64,000 nt of DNA from Rhizobium leguminosarum bv. trifolii WSM1325 (GCA_000023185.1 CP001622.1:2294001-2358000), one strand, 5' to 3'; shown: positions 44,023-53,754, numbered from the stretch's first letter. Translations and numbers: made by a program. The notes: generated by a model from the sequence alone, not told the origin.

Positions 44023-45114
44023 CTAGAGACGCAGCTCGCTTTCGGCATCGAAGACCGAGGCGACCGTCATGTCGAAGCTGAGCTTCACCTTGGCTCCGAC
44101 GTTGAAGCGGCGTGCGCCGTTGACACGTACCGACATCGTGTGACCGGCATGTTTCAGCCACAGCAGATTGTCCGCGCCCATCGGCTCCTCGATATCGACG
44201 GTGGCGTCATGTTCTTCGCCGCCGGTATTCTCGTTGACCTTGATGTGTTCCGGACGAACGCCGAGCACCACTTTGCGGCCGGGCTGCAGCGTCTCGCCAG
44301 CGTCGTAGTCAGCGAGCGAGAAAATGACGCCATTGGCCGAAAAAGCAATGCCGTCGCCTGATTTGACCAGCTCGCCGTGCAGGAAATTCATCGACGGCGA
44401 GCCGATGAAACCGGCAACGAACAGATTGCGCGGCCTGTTGTAAATCGTCGTCGGATCGTCGAGCTGCTGGATGATGCCGCTCTTCATGATGGCGATGCGG
44501 TCGGCAAGCGTCAGCGCCTCGATCTGATCATGGGTGACGTAGATCATCGTGTTCTTCAGCGACTGGTGCAGGCGCTTGATCTCGACACGCAGCTCCGAGC
44601 GGAGTTTGGCGTCGAGATTGGACAGCGGCTCGTCGAACAGGAAGACGTCGACATCGCGCACCAGTGCCCGGCCGATCGCCACGCGCTGGCGCTGGCCGCC
44701 GGATAGCTCAGCCGGCTTGCGCTTCAGCAGCGGCTGAATCTGCAGGATTTCGGAGGCACGCGCCACCCGCTTGTCGATCTCTGCCTGCGGCACCTTGGCG
44801 ACGCGAAGACCGAAGGACAGGTTCTTCTCGACGGTCATCTGCGGATAGAGCGCATAGGACTGGAACACCATGCCGATGCCGCGGTCCTTCGGCTCTTCCC
44901 AGGTAACGTTCTTGCCCTTGATGAAGATCTGCCCTTCCGAGGCATCGAGCAGGCCGGCGATGCAATTCAGCAAGGTCGACTTGCCGCAGCCGGACGAGCC
45001 GAGGAGCACGAGGAATTCGCCGTCATTGATGTCGAGGTTGAGGTCCTTCAGTACGCTGACCGCACCGAAGTTCAGGGACAGATCCTTGATGGAGACGCTT
45101 GCATTCATATTCAT
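44023..45114 (-). CDS. Sugar ABC transporter ATP-binding protein (UgpC/MalK type)
   Basis: 363-aa ATPase: Walker [22 protein letters not shown], signature [15 protein letters not shown], Walker [24 protein letters not shown], then the TOBE domain with GVRPEHIKV. Last gene of the binding protein-permease-permease-ATPase operon (4 bp after the permease start region). Together with the upstream subunits it forms a complete CUT1 importer. Confidence 0.93.
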   Translation of the reverse strand: MNMNASVSIKDLSLNFGAVSVLKDLNLDINDGEFLVLLGSSGCGKSTLLNCIAGLLDASEGQIFIKGKNVTWEEPKDRGIGMVFQSYALYPQMTVEKNLSFGLRVAKVPQAEIDKRVARASEILQIQPLLKRKPAELSGGQRQRVAIGRALVRDVDVFLFDEPLSNLDAKLRSELRVEIKRLHQSLKNTMIYVTHDQIEALTLADRIAIMKSGIIQQLDDPTTIYNRPRNLFVAGFIGSPSMNFLHGELVKSGDGIAFSANGVIFSLADYDAGETLQPGRKVVLGVRPEHIKVNENTGGEEHDATVDIEEPMGADNLLWLKHAGHTMSVRVNGARRFNVGAKVKLSFDMTVASVFDAESELRL

Positions 45115-45118
45115 GAGA

Positions 45119-46063
45119 TCAACCCTTCACTGCGCCGGCGGCGATGCCGCGGACGAAAAGCCGCCCCGACACGAAGTAGACGATGAGCGGCACCAGACCC
45201 GTCAGGATCGTTGCCGCCATGTTGACGTTGTATTCCTTCACGCCCTGGACGGAATTGACGATGTTGTTGAGCTGTACTGTCATCGGATAGGTATCCGGCC
45301 GGGTGAAGACCACGCCGAACAGGAAGTCGTTCCAGATGCCGGTCACCTGCAGGATCATCGCGACCACGAAGATCGGCAGCGACATCGGCAGCATGATCCG
45401 CAGGAAGATCTGCCAGAAGCCCGCCCCGTCGACACGCGCCGCCTTGAACAGTTCCTCCGGCAGCGACACGAAATAATTGCGGAAGAGCAGCGTCAGGATC
45501 GGCATGCCGAAGATCGAATGCACGATGACGAGGCCGGTCAGCGTGCCGTAGATGCCGATTTCGCGCAGGATGATGACGATCGGATAGATCATTACCTGGT
45601 AGGGAATGAACGCGCCGACGATGAGGATCGAGAAGAAAAGCTCGGATCCTCTGAAGCGCCAGTTTGCCAGCGCATAACCGTTCACCGAGGCGATCGCGAT
45701 CGAGATGATCACCGACGGCACCGTGATGCGCACCGAATTCCAGAAACCGCGCGACAGGCCATCGCAGTTGAGCCCGGTGCAGGCCTGCGCCCAGGCTTTC
45801 ACCCAGGGTTCGAAGGTGATCTCCATCGGCGGCGAAAAGATGTTGCCGAGCCGGATTTCCGGCATGCCCTTCAGCGAAGTCACCACCATCACATAGAGCG
45901 GCAACAGATAGTAGAGCGCTGCGATGATCAGCGTGCCGTAGAGCATGATGTTACGCGCCGACACCGCCGGGCGCGGCCTGGGGCCGCTAGGGCCATCGCC
46001 GAGTTTAGGCGCCACGGCGTCGATGCCGGCGGCGGTGGTGTTGAGAGTTCCTACATCAGCCAC
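45119..46063 (-). CDS. Sugar ABC transporter permease (MalG/GtsC type)
   Basis: 314-aa inner-membrane permease with about six helices and the EAA loop EELFKAARVDGAGFWQIFLR. The cysteine-containing periplasmic stretch ACTGLNCDGLSRGFWNSV is characteristic of the glucose/mannose Gts-like group. It overlaps the MalF-type gene upstream by 8 bp, so translation is coupled. Substrate inferred, with the beta-mannosidase nearby, as mannose, glucose or short beta-mannosides. Confidence 0.92.
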   Translation of the reverse strand: MADVGTLNTTAAGIDAVAPKLGDGPSGPRPRPAVSARNIMLYGTLIIAALYYLLPLYVMVVTSLKGMPEIRLGNIFSPPMEITFEPWVKAWAQACTGLNCDGLSRGFWNSVRITVPSVIISIAIASVNGYALANWRFRGSELFFSILIVGAFIPYQVMIYPIVIILREIGIYGTLTGLVIVHSIFGMPILTLLFRNYFVSLPEELFKAARVDGAGFWQIFLRIMLPMSLPIFVVAMILQVTGIWNDFLFGVVFTRPDTYPMTVQLNNIVNSVQGVKEYNVNMAATILTGLVPLIVYFVSGRLFVRGIAAGAVKG

Positions 46064-46961
46064 GCTTGCGCCCTCCGCCGAATTCCAGATAGGCCCACGG
46101 AACGATAATGATCGCGACTGTGACGAGCATCATGGTCGAGGCAGCAAAGCCCTGCCCCAGGTTTTGCGCCTGGAACATGTAATCGTAGACATATTTCGCC
46201 GGCACTTCCGAGGAAATGCCCGGTCCGCCCGATGTCTGGGCGACCACGAGGTCGTAGACCTTGACGATGCCGGAGGCGATGATGACGATCGTGGTGATGA
46301 AGACCGGCCGCATCATCGGGATGACGATGAAGAGGTAGGTCCTCCACATCGGAATCCCGTCCACGCGCGCCGCTTTCCAGATATCCTCGTCGATCCCACG
46401 CAGGCCGGCGAGCATCAGGCACATGACGAGACCCGTTCCCTGCCAGAGTGCCGCGATCAGAATGCCGTAGATGACGATTTCAGGCGTATAGAGCGGATTG
46501 AAGGTGAAGCTCGTCCACCCGATCGAGCGCACCACCGCCTGAATGCCGAAATCAGGGTTCAGAACCCATTGCCAGACGAGGCCCGTCACGATGAAGGACA
46601 GCGCGAAGGGATAAAGAAAGATGGTGCGGAAGGTGTTTTCGAAGCGGATTTTCTGGTCCATCAGCGCGGCGAGCATGAAACCGATGACCAGGCTGAAGAT
46701 CAGCGAGAGGATGCCGTAGACTGCCAGATTCTCGATCGCCGTCACCCAGCGGGGTGCCGCCCAGAGGCGCTGGTACTGATCGAATCCGACAAAGCTCAAC
46801 CGCGGAAGGAGCTTGGAATTAGTGAAAGAATAAAAGATCGTCCAAAACGTGCCGCCGACAAAGATCACCAGCGCTGTGAGGATCATCGGGATAGACGCAA
46901 TCTTGGCATTCAGATTGCGCAGTAACTTGTTTGGCCGGCCTGCTCGCGCTTGACCCGTCAT
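46056..46961 (-). CDS. Sugar ABC transporter permease (MalF/GtsB type)
   Basis: 301-aa permease with about six helices and the EAA loop DEDIWKAARVDGIPMWRTYLF. LSFVGFDQYQRLWAAPRW and WVLNPDFGIQAVVRSIGW match the GtsB-like group. ATG 46961 was chosen because GAGGAG lies 8 bases upstream; a GTG at 46967 is too close to that site. It partners with the MalG-type permease and receives ligand from the binding protein encoded upstream. Confidence 0.92.
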   Translation of the reverse strand: MTGQARAGRPNKLLRNLNAKIASIPMILTALVIFVGGTFWTIFYSFTNSKLLPRLSFVGFDQYQRLWAAPRWVTAIENLAVYGILSLIFSLVIGFMLAALMDQKIRFENTFRTIFLYPFALSFIVTGLVWQWVLNPDFGIQAVVRSIGWTSFTFNPLYTPEIVIYGILIAALWQGTGLVMCLMLAGLRGIDEDIWKAARVDGIPMWRTYLFIVIPMMRPVFITTIVIIASGIVKVYDLVVAQTSGGPGISSEVPAKYVYDYMFQAQNLGQGFAASTMMLVTVAIIIVPWAYLEFGGGRKRG

Positions 46962-47098
46962 AAACACTTCTCCTCAATCGCCACTGCGACAAGTAACAGA
47001 ACGGCAAAACGCCGCCTGTCGTCTCCACCTCCGAAACCTGCTGAAGGTACCAGAGAGACGCCGCCGCGCGCCGGACCATCACCGATCGTCCGGAACGA

Positions 47099-47120
47099 TC
47101 CGGCCCCCATGGGAGCCGGA
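47099..47120 (-). terminator. Hairpin between binding protein and permease genes
   Basis: Imperfectly symmetric stem TCCGGC-CCC/GGG-GCCGGA, 25 bp past the binding-protein stop and 138 bp before the permease. As with the amino-acid transporter in this window, it can boost binding-protein levels relative to permeases. No T-run. Confidence 0.5.
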
Positions 47121-47144
47121 CCGCAAGGGCAGCGAATCTGCCGA

Positions 47145-48380
47145 TCAGTCAGCAGAAGCGATGATCCCGGCGAAACGCTTCTGAGCGTCTTCCGGCGTCA
47201 TCGATGGGTTGGCGAAGAATTCGGAGAAGAGGTCTTCCTTCTGCTTCTGGCTGTCGGCCGAAAGCAGCTGGTCGGTACCTTGGATCACGTTGCCCTTGGC
47301 CAGGATTTCGAGACCCTTCTTCATGCAATCGTTGGCGGCGGCGAGATCGACGTCGCCGCGAACCGGCAGAGAACCCTTCTTCAGGTTGAAGGCAACCTGG
47401 GTCTTGGGATCGAGCAGGGTCTTGGCAAGCACGGCCTGCGCCTTGGACTTTTCCTCGTCCTTCAGCAGCGGGAAGTAGAAGGCGTCGCCGCCAGTCGAGA
47501 TGATCTCGTTCACGCCGAGGCCCGGCAGGCAGGTATAGTCGGTACCGGCCTTCTGACCGGCGAGCGCGAACTCACCCTGCGCCCAGTCGCCCATGATCTG
47601 ACCGCCGGCCTTGCCTGTGATGACAAGGTTGGTGGCTTGGTTCCAATCCTGGACGTTGCTGCCTTTGGCCATGCGCCGAGCGTCGTCGGCCGCCTTGAAC
47701 ACCTTGGCGATTTCGGGACCGGCGGCAACTTCCGCATCCTTGTCCTTGAAGACCTTGTTGAAGGTATCCTTGCCGGCGACGGCAACCATCAGCACGTCGA
47801 AGGCGCCAGTCGCCTGCCACGGCTGACCGCCGACGGCGAGCGGAATGATGCCGGCCTTTTCGAGCGCCGGAGCGGCGGCGACGAACTCGTCCCAGTTCTT
47901 CGGAACTTCGACGCCGGCCTTCTTGAAGGCGGCGTTCGACAGCCACAACCACTGCCAGGAGTGGATGTTGACGGGAGCGCAATAGATCTTGCCGTCGATG
48001 GTGCAGGAATCGAGCAGGCTCGACGGACGAACGATGTCCTTCCAGTGCTCGGCAGTCGCCACATCCGTCAGATCGCGCATCAGCCCGGCCTGAACGAGTT
48101 CCTCGGCCTGGCGGCCATGGTTGAACTGGGTGGCGCCCATTGGGTCGCCGCCGGTGATGCGGCTGATCATGATCGGACGGGCAGTGCCGCCGGAACCGGC
48201 GATAGCACCGTCGACCCAGTGGTTGCCGGTAGCGTCGAATGCCTTTGCCAGTTCGGCGACGGCAGCTGATTCGCCGCCCGAAGTCCACCAATGCGTGACT
48301 TCGAGATCGGTGGCATTTGCGGCGCCGAACGGAAGCGCGACCGAAGCGGCAAGTACGGCCGCCAATATACGGATTTTCAT
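47145..48380 (-). CDS. Sugar ABC transporter substrate-binding protein (GtsA-like)
   Basis: 411-aa periplasmic binding protein: signal peptide (residues 1-23, ending GAANA), mature N-terminus DLEVTHWWTSGGESAAV, the hallmark of the GtsA glucose/mannose-binding group, and CAPVNIHSWQWLWLSNAAF, IPLAVGGQPWQATGAF and GGQIMGDWAQGEF, which carry ligand-stacking Trp residues. First gene of the minus-strand transporter operon, divergent from the LacI regulator across a 453-bp region that should contain the promoter and operators. Confidence 0.92.
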   Translation of the reverse strand: MKIRILAAVLAASVALPFGAANATDLEVTHWWTSGGESAAVAELAKAFDATGNHWVDGAIAGSGGTARPIMISRITGGDPMGATQFNHGRQAEELVQAGLMRDLTDVATAEHWKDIVRPSSLLDSCTIDGKIYCAPVNIHSWQWLWLSNAAFKKAGVEVPKNWDEFVAAAPALEKAGIIPLAVGGQPWQATGAFDVLMVAVAGKDTFNKVFKDKDAEVAAGPEIAKVFKAADDARRMAKGSNVQDWNQATNLVITGKAGGQIMGDWAQGEFALAGQKAGTDYTCLPGLGVNEIISTGGDAFYFPLLKDEEKSKAQAVLAKTLLDPKTQVAFNLKKGSLPVRGDVDLAAANDCMKKGLEILAKGNVIQGTDQLLSADSQKQKEDLFSEFFANPSMTPEDAQKRFAGIIASAD

Positions 48381-48833
48381 GAGTTCTCCTCCCTCACTGA
48401 AACGTTGCCGGAAAAACTTAGATCAATCGATTTCTCCACGCAACTGCCCGCAGGCAAATTTTTCCGTGATAACCGGAATTGCTACTTCTGCCTGTTTACA
48501 TCAGGAGCACTGCATCCCCTTGAAACTATACAGGGCTGGGCGTTCTCGCACATGCGTTGCCTATTTATCAATTTGAATTTGCGTCATAATTTTACACAAG
48601 AAATTTAGTCTTGCAATTCAGTCTCTTCGCAATCGCAATAAAACAGAGCATGGATTGCCGATTCAACCTATACGTACAATGTTGCAATGCACACAACAAA
48701 AAGCACTCGACATTTCTACTGTATCGTTACAGATTGCATTCCTCAGGAGGTGCGATTTTGGCATGCGGCGGGCTTACGACGCTGGAAAAAGCCTCTATAA
48801 GCGACACCAATTCGCGCAGGACGGCCTAAAGGG
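48381..48833. other. Divergent control region of the sugar transporter and LacI genes
   Basis: 453 bp, rather AT-rich from 48440 to 48740, and without a gene. A perfect AATCGATT core at 48425-48432, 45 bp before the binding-protein start, is the best LacI-type operator candidate seen (LacI sites are often centred on a CpG palindrome). Promoter boxes cannot be fixed by eye. Confidence 0.4.
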
Positions 48834-49877
48834 ATGGAAAACAAGGGAAATTTCGGGAACGCGGCATCGACGCCGGCAGCGCGCGAGCGCCCGACGTTGA
48901 AGACGATCGCCTTCATGACGGGCCTTGGCGTGACGACGGTGTCGCGCGCGCTGAAGGATGCGCCGGATATCGGGGCCGAAACCAAGGAGCGCGTGCGCAT
49001 GGTCGCCCGCCAGCTCGGCTACCAGCCGAACAGGGCGGGTGTGCGCCTCCGTACCGGCAAGACCAACGTCATCGCCCTCGTCCTCAGCATCGACGAGGAA
49101 ATCATGGGCTTCTCGAGCCAGATGGTCTTCGGCATCTCCGAGGTGCTATCCGGCACGCCCTATCATATCGTCATCACGCCGCATTCGCACAGCAAGGACC
49201 CAATGCTGCCGGTGCGCTATATCCTTGATACCGGCTCGGCCGACGGCGTCATCATCTCACGCATCGAGCCGGACGATCCGCGCGTAAGGCTGCTGAGCGA
49301 GCGCGGCATGCCCTTTGCCACGCATGGGCGCACCGATGCGGGTCTCACGCATCCCTTCCACGATTTCGACAACGAGGCCTTCGCCCATAAGGCGGTGGAA
49401 AAGCTGGTCAAGCGCGGCCGGCGCCGCATCGCCCTGCTGCAGCCGCCGAGCAAGCTCACTTACTACGCCCATATCCGCATCGGCTTCCAGACCGGCCTGC
49501 ATGATTACGGCGCCGAGGAAGTGCCGCTGCGCATCAACACCGACGCCCCGCTCGCCGATATCCGCGACGTCGTCGAGGTGATGATGCGCTCGGCCAACGC
49601 CCCCGACGGCATCGTCTGTTCGGCCGGCAGTGCTGCAATCGCCGTCAATGCCGGCATCGAAGCCGCCGGCAAGGCGCTCGGCCGCGATCTCGACATGGTC
49701 TCCAAGCAATCGGTACCGATCCTGAACTGGATCCGCCCCGAGATCATCACCGCCCAGGAAGACGTCCGCCATGCCGGCCGCGAAATGGCCAAAGCCGTCA
49801 TCGCCCGCATCGACGGCGTCGAACCAGAACTGTTGCAGAGCATTAGTCAGCCGACCTGGCCGGAGAGTGGCAGGTAG
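48834..49877 (+). CDS. LacI-family transcriptional regulator
   Basis: 347-aa repressor. The DNA-binding part is [21 protein letters not shown] with the hinge-helix [16 protein letters not shown]; the ligand domain starts [16 protein letters not shown] and contains [19 protein letters not shown] is the LacI recognition helix. It is divergent from the binding-protein gene of the sugar transporter and most probably controls that operon and the beta-mannosidase genes in response to a sugar. The ATG follows AAAGGG very closely. Confidence 0.9.
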   Translation: MENKGNFGNAASTPAARERPTLKTIAFMTGLGVTTVSRALKDAPDIGAETKERVRMVARQLGYQPNRAGVRLRTGKTNVIALVLSIDEEIMGFSSQMVFGISEVLSGTPYHIVITPHSHSKDPMLPVRYILDTGSADGVIISRIEPDDPRVRLLSERGMPFATHGRTDAGLTHPFHDFDNEAFAHKAVEKLVKRGRRRIALLQPPSKLTYYAHIRIGFQTGLHDYGAEEVPLRINTDAPLADIRDVVEVMMRSANAPDGIVCSAGSAAIAVNAGIEAAGKALGRDLDMVSKQSVPILNWIRPEIITAQEDVRHAGREMAKAVIARIDGVEPELLQSISQPTWPESGR

Positions 49878-49934
49878 GCGGTCGGTTGAAGGAACGGACC
49901 GTCGGGCTCAAATCCGACGATCCGCTTTGGATCT

Positions 49935-52451
49935 TCACAGGTCTTCGACGACGAAATTCACCAGTCGCCCCGGGACCAGAATTTCCTTGACCACCGTTTT
50001 GCCGTCGAGCAAGGCCATGATGGAAGGTTCGGATCGCGCCGCTGCAAGCAGCGCCTCGCCGAGATCGGCGGCGGCTTCGAAGCGGTGGCGAACCTTGCCG
50101 TTGATCTGCACGACATATTCGCGGGTCTCCATCCCGACCATTGCAGGATCGAAGGTGGGCCAGGAAACCCATGTCAGCGTTTCCCCGTGACCAAGCTTGC
50201 TCCATAACTCCTCCGCGATGTGAGGCGCAAAGGGTGCGAGCAACAGCACGAGTGTCTCCACCACTTCGCGCGGACGCACCGCTTCCGCCGTCAATGCGTT
50301 GGCCAGTTCCATCAGCCGGGAAACCGCGGTATTGAACCGAATTGCTTCGATATCCGCCGTCACGGCCTTCACGGTCTGGTGGCGCAAGCGCAGAAGCTGC
50401 GGGCTGGAGGCCGCCTCCAGCACCGCTGCGGACAGTCCGTCGCTCTCGTCGCAGACAATACGCCAGGCACGCTCCAGAAACCGACGCACGCCGATCACGC
50501 CAGCGGTCTGCCAGGGTTTTGCCGCGTCCAGAGGCCCCATGAACATCTCGTACAGGCGCAAGGCGTCGGCCCCGAACTGATGGACGACATCGTCGGGATT
50601 GACAACGTTCAGCCGCGACTTCGACATCTTCTCTACGGCGCGCTGCATTTCGACCGACCCAGCCAACCATCTGCCCTCCTCTTCGACGACGAAAGACGGC
50701 GCGTAATACCGGCCCGCCGCATCGCGGTAGGAATGAGCAAGGATCATGCCTTGGTTGAACAGCCGCTGGAACGGCTCTTCCGTCGAAACGACGCCGATGT
50801 CGTAGAGCACCTTATGCCAGAAGCGGGCATAGAGCAGATGCAGGACCGCGTGCTCGGCACCACCGACATAGAGATCGACCGGCATCCAATAGCGCTCGGC
50901 CTCGCGCCCGACGGGTTCGCTGGTGTTCTCCGGATCGAGGAATCTGAGATAATACCAGCAGGAGCCCGCCCATTGCGGCATCGTGTTGGTCTCCCGCCGT
51001 GCCGGAATATCGGTGCCCGGCACGATCGTTTCGACCCAGGCCTGCGCACGGGCAAGCGGCGGTTCGCCATCCGGCGCCGGAGCGTAGTCGTCCAGTTCAG
51101 GCGGCAACAGCGGCAGGCATTCTTCAGGCAGCGGCATCACCGAGCCATCCGCCAGATGCAGCACCGGGATCGGCTCACCCCAGTAGCGCTGGCGGGAAAA
51201 CAGCCAGTCGCGCAGGCGGTACATGACCTTCGGCCAGCCCGCGCCGTTCGCCTGCAGCCAGGCGATGATGGCGGATCTCGCCTCCGGCGAGCCCAGGCCA
51301 TCCAGGAAGCCGGAGTTGACCATCGCCCCCTCGCCCTCATAAGCCACCTTTTCGATATCGTCCTCGCTGTCGACCACGCGAATGATCGGCAGCTCGTGCG
51401 CATGGGCAAAAGCGTAGTCGCGCGCGTCATGAGCCGGCACCGCCATCAGGGCGCCGGTGCCGTAGCCAGCCAGCACGTAATCGGCCACCCAAACCGGCAG
51501 CCGGGCTCCGTTGGCAGGGTTGGTCGCATAAGCGCCGGTGAAGACGCCCGTCTTCTCGCGCCTGCCATCGGCCCGCACCGTCTCTTCCAATCCTTCGGCC
51601 TCGGCTATATAGGCGGCCACTGCCTCGCGCATTTCCGGCTCGATGATGGCGGCAACGGCAGGATGCTCCGGCGCGAGCACCATATAGCTTGCTCCGAACA
51701 GGGTTTCGGGGCGCGTCGTGAAGACGGTGATGACCTTTTTGCCGTGCTCGAGCGGAAACCGGATTTCGGCGCCCTCGGAGCGTCCGATCCAGTTGCGCTG
51801 CATGGTTTTCAGGTTTTCGGGCCAGTCGAGGCCGTCCAATCCCTGCAGCAGCCGGTCGGCATAGGCCGTGATGCGCAGCATCCACTGGCGCATCCTGCGG
51901 CGAATGACGGGATCGCCGGTCTCGACATAACGCCCGTCCTTGACCTCCTCGTCGGCAAGCACCGCGTTCTGGGCCGGGCACCAGTTGACCGCGATCTCCT
52001 CCTGATAGGCGAGGCCCTTCTCGAACAGCTTCAGAAAGATCCACTGCGTCCAGCGCACATAGGCGGGGTCGGTCGTGGCAAACTCGCGACTCCAGTCATA
52101 GGAGAAACCCAGCCTCTGCACCTGCCCGCGAAACGTCTCGATATTGCGCTTCGTCGTGATATCGGGATGCACACCTGTCCGCATCGCGTGGCGCTCCGCA
52201 GGCAGGCCGAAACTGTCCCATCCCATCGGATGCAGGACGTTGAAGCCGCGCATGCGTTTGTAGCGGCACGTTATATCAGTGGCCGTATAGCCGAGAGGAT
52301 GGCCGACATGCAGGCCCGCACCCGAAGGATATGGGAACATGTCGAGTGCGTAGAATTTCGGTCTGGCCGGATCGATTTCCGCTCGGAAGATATGGTGGTC
52401 GGCCCAATAGGCCTGCCACTTCGGTTCGATCGTCTTGGGATCATAAGGCAT
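49935..52451 (-). CDS. leuS: Leucyl-tRNA synthetase, divergent type (probably an extra copy)
   Basis: 838-aa class I synthetase that charges tRNA-Leu. HVGH (H48-H51) and KMSKS (608-612) are intact, as are the CP1 editing motifs TTRPETLFGASYMVL (about residue 250) and GTGALMAVPAHDARDYAFA. The N-terminus PYPSGAGLHVGHPLGYTATDI resembles LeuRS of Planctomycetes, Chlamydiae and Bacteroidetes rather than the rhizobial form, which as I recall reads SGRIHMGHVRNY and is longer (about 876 aa). The usual rhizobial partners (lptE, holA) are missing here; neighbours are LacI and LysR regulators. A horizontally gained second LeuRS, perhaps conferring inhibitor resistance, is the likeliest reading. Confidence 0.93.
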   Translation of the reverse strand: MPYDPKTIEPKWQAYWADHHIFRAEIDPARPKFYALDMFPYPSGAGLHVGHPLGYTATDITCRYKRMRGFNVLHPMGWDSFGLPAERHAMRTGVHPDITTKRNIETFRGQVQRLGFSYDWSREFATTDPAYVRWTQWIFLKLFEKGLAYQEEIAVNWCPAQNAVLADEEVKDGRYVETGDPVIRRRMRQWMLRITAYADRLLQGLDGLDWPENLKTMQRNWIGRSEGAEIRFPLEHGKKVITVFTTRPETLFGASYMVLAPEHPAVAAIIEPEMREAVAAYIAEAEGLEETVRADGRREKTGVFTGAYATNPANGARLPVWVADYVLAGYGTGALMAVPAHDARDYAFAHAHELPIIRVVDSEDDIEKVAYEGEGAMVNSGFLDGLGSPEARSAIIAWLQANGAGWPKVMYRLRDWLFSRQRYWGEPIPVLHLADGSVMPLPEECLPLLPPELDDYAPAPDGEPPLARAQAWVETIVPGTDIPARRETNTMPQWAGSCWYYLRFLDPENTSEPVGREAERYWMPVDLYVGGAEHAVLHLLYARFWHKVLYDIGVVSTEEPFQRLFNQGMILAHSYRDAAGRYYAPSFVVEEEGRWLAGSVEMQRAVEKMSKSRLNVVNPDDVVHQFGADALRLYEMFMGPLDAAKPWQTAGVIGVRRFLERAWRIVCDESDGLSAAVLEAASSPQLLRLRHQTVKAVTADIEAIRFNTAVSRLMELANALTAEAVRPREVVETLVLLLAPFAPHIAEELWSKLGHGETLTWVSWPTFDPAMVGMETREYVVQINGKVRHRFEAAADLGEALLAAARSEPSIMALLDGKTVVKEILVPGRLVNFVVEDL

Positions 52452-52845
52452 GCATCACTCCTGGCGCCGGTCGGCTTTGCCGCGGCGTGTCCTGAAAAAT
52501 GGAGGCGTTCTTTGGTTCAGGAGCAGCTACGGCTGCCGGTGCTCCGGTGACGTCCGGCAGCCGCAGCTAAGTCGAAACGCGTGCGGAGTTGCGGCGCAGG
52601 ACGTCTGCGCGAAGCTCCGGACGAAAAAAGCGCGATGTGGCTTTGGAAACGATCTGGTGTCCATGGACGGTGGCTCAAGGAAAATAAGAAGAAAGCAAAC
52701 GACGGTGTTAACCCGGCTCCGATCAGGAGGCCGCGGTGGTAAGTCGTGCGTCGCGTGCGCGAGCGTCTGCTGCTTGGGTTGCCACAATCATGAACCAAGA
52801 GTGCCCGATATGATCGCTCCTGCCAAGAGTGCATTCGCGCGAAAA
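52452..52845. other. leuS leader region
   Basis: 394 bp between the LysR gene and leuS on the same strand, with no convincing gene. The minus-strand reading contains two stem-loops: GCGCAG/CTGCGC near 52590-52606 and the large hairpin at 52525-52568. I see no T-box, no conserved specifier loop and no leucine-rich leader peptide. Confidence 0.5.
52525..52568 (-). promoter_or_regulatory. Large stem-loop in the leuS leader
   Basis: AGCTACGGCTGCCGG (52525-52539) pairs with CCGGCAGCCGCAGCT (52554-52568), 14 of 15 positions. It lies about 75 bp before the leuS ATG; ATTTTTC follows on the minus strand 25 bases later. Could be an attenuator, or a terminator for LysR read-through. Confidence 0.45.
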
Positions 52846-53754
52846 TCAAGATCTGTTCAAATCCCGTGGCGCGCTCTTTACCAGTTGATCGAGCACCGCG
52901 GCGATCTTCGGGTTACGCGCCTCGCTACGCCGGGTAATCGCATGGATACCACGGCAAACGGATGGCACCAAGGGTTTGACGAACAGCGCTCCGCCGAAAT
53001 CTCTCAGCGCCAGCCCGGGCATCACCGAAATCGAGCACCGGGCTTCTACCAGTGCGAACACCACTTCGAAACTGTCGCTGAAGCCGTTGATGACGGGCTC
53101 GAAACCGATGTCGCGGCAGGCCTGGCGGATGGCCATGGAATAGGCGCTGGAGGCGACGTCAAGCGCCCAATGTTCATCCCTCAGCTGTGCGAGTTCGATG
53201 ACGGGCTCGTTCTCCAGCCTGTGGCCAGCCGGCAGAAGCACGTAGAGCTGGTCGCGGCACAGAAAGAGCGTGTCGGCCGTGCCCTCCAGCGTATGCGGAT
53301 CGAACGATATGTCGTCGGCAACGACGATATCGGCCTGCCAGGCCCGGAGCGCTGCCAGGCCTTCGGCAGGTCCCATCGTCGTCATGACGATGTTGAGATG
53401 CGGATGGTCGATCGCCAGTTGCCGTATTGCGGCGGGGATGAAGGACGAGGCCGCCGAGGGTTGGGCGACGATCCTGAGGTCGCCGGCGACGACGTTCTGC
53501 AGCTCGGCAATATCGGTTTTGGCTTCCTCGACGATGCCGAAGATCCGGTCGGCATGCAGGACGAGCCGCCGGCCGGCCGGTGTCAGCGTCACCCCTCGCC
53601 CACGCCGCTCGACGAGCGCAATGCCGACTTCGTCTTCCAGCTGGGCGATCTGCTGGGACACGGCCGACGAGGAAATGCCGAGCGCATCAGCAACCGCTGC
53701 CATCGTCTCGCGGCGCGAGAGCTCGCGAAGTGTGCGCAATCGGAAGAAATCCAA
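52846..53754 (-). CDS. LysR-family transcriptional regulator
   Basis: 302-aa regulator: winged helix FRLRTLRELSRRETMAAVADALGISSSAVSQQIAQLE in two parts, then the effector domain AGDLRIVAQPSAASSFIPAAI and the C-terminal SISVMPGLALRDF. It is divergent from the C39-like peptidase gene (174-bp gap), the usual geometry for LysR control of a target, and lies upstream of leuS on the same strand. It may govern the peptidase-ligase-ATPase operon, leuS, or both. Confidence 0.9.
   Translation of the reverse strand: MDFFRLRTLRELSRRETMAAVADALGISSSAVSQQIAQLEDEVGIALVERRGRGVTLTPAGRRLVLHADRIFGIVEEAKTDIAELQNVVAGDLRIVAQPSAASSFIPAAIRQLAIDHPHLNIVMTTMGPAEGLAALRAWQADIVVADDISFDPHTLEGTADTLFLCRDQLYVLLPAGHRLENEPVIELAQLRDEHWALDVASSAYSMAIRQACRDIGFEPVINGFSDSFEVVFALVEARCSISVMPGLALRDFGGALFVKPLVPSVCRGIHAITRRSEARNPKIAAVLDQLVKSAPRDLNRS

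Noticed and set aside
50220..52550. 776-codon plus-strand frame opposite leuS
   Set aside because: It has no domain or ribosome site and mirrors the codon bias of leuS, which has all class I synthetase motifs.
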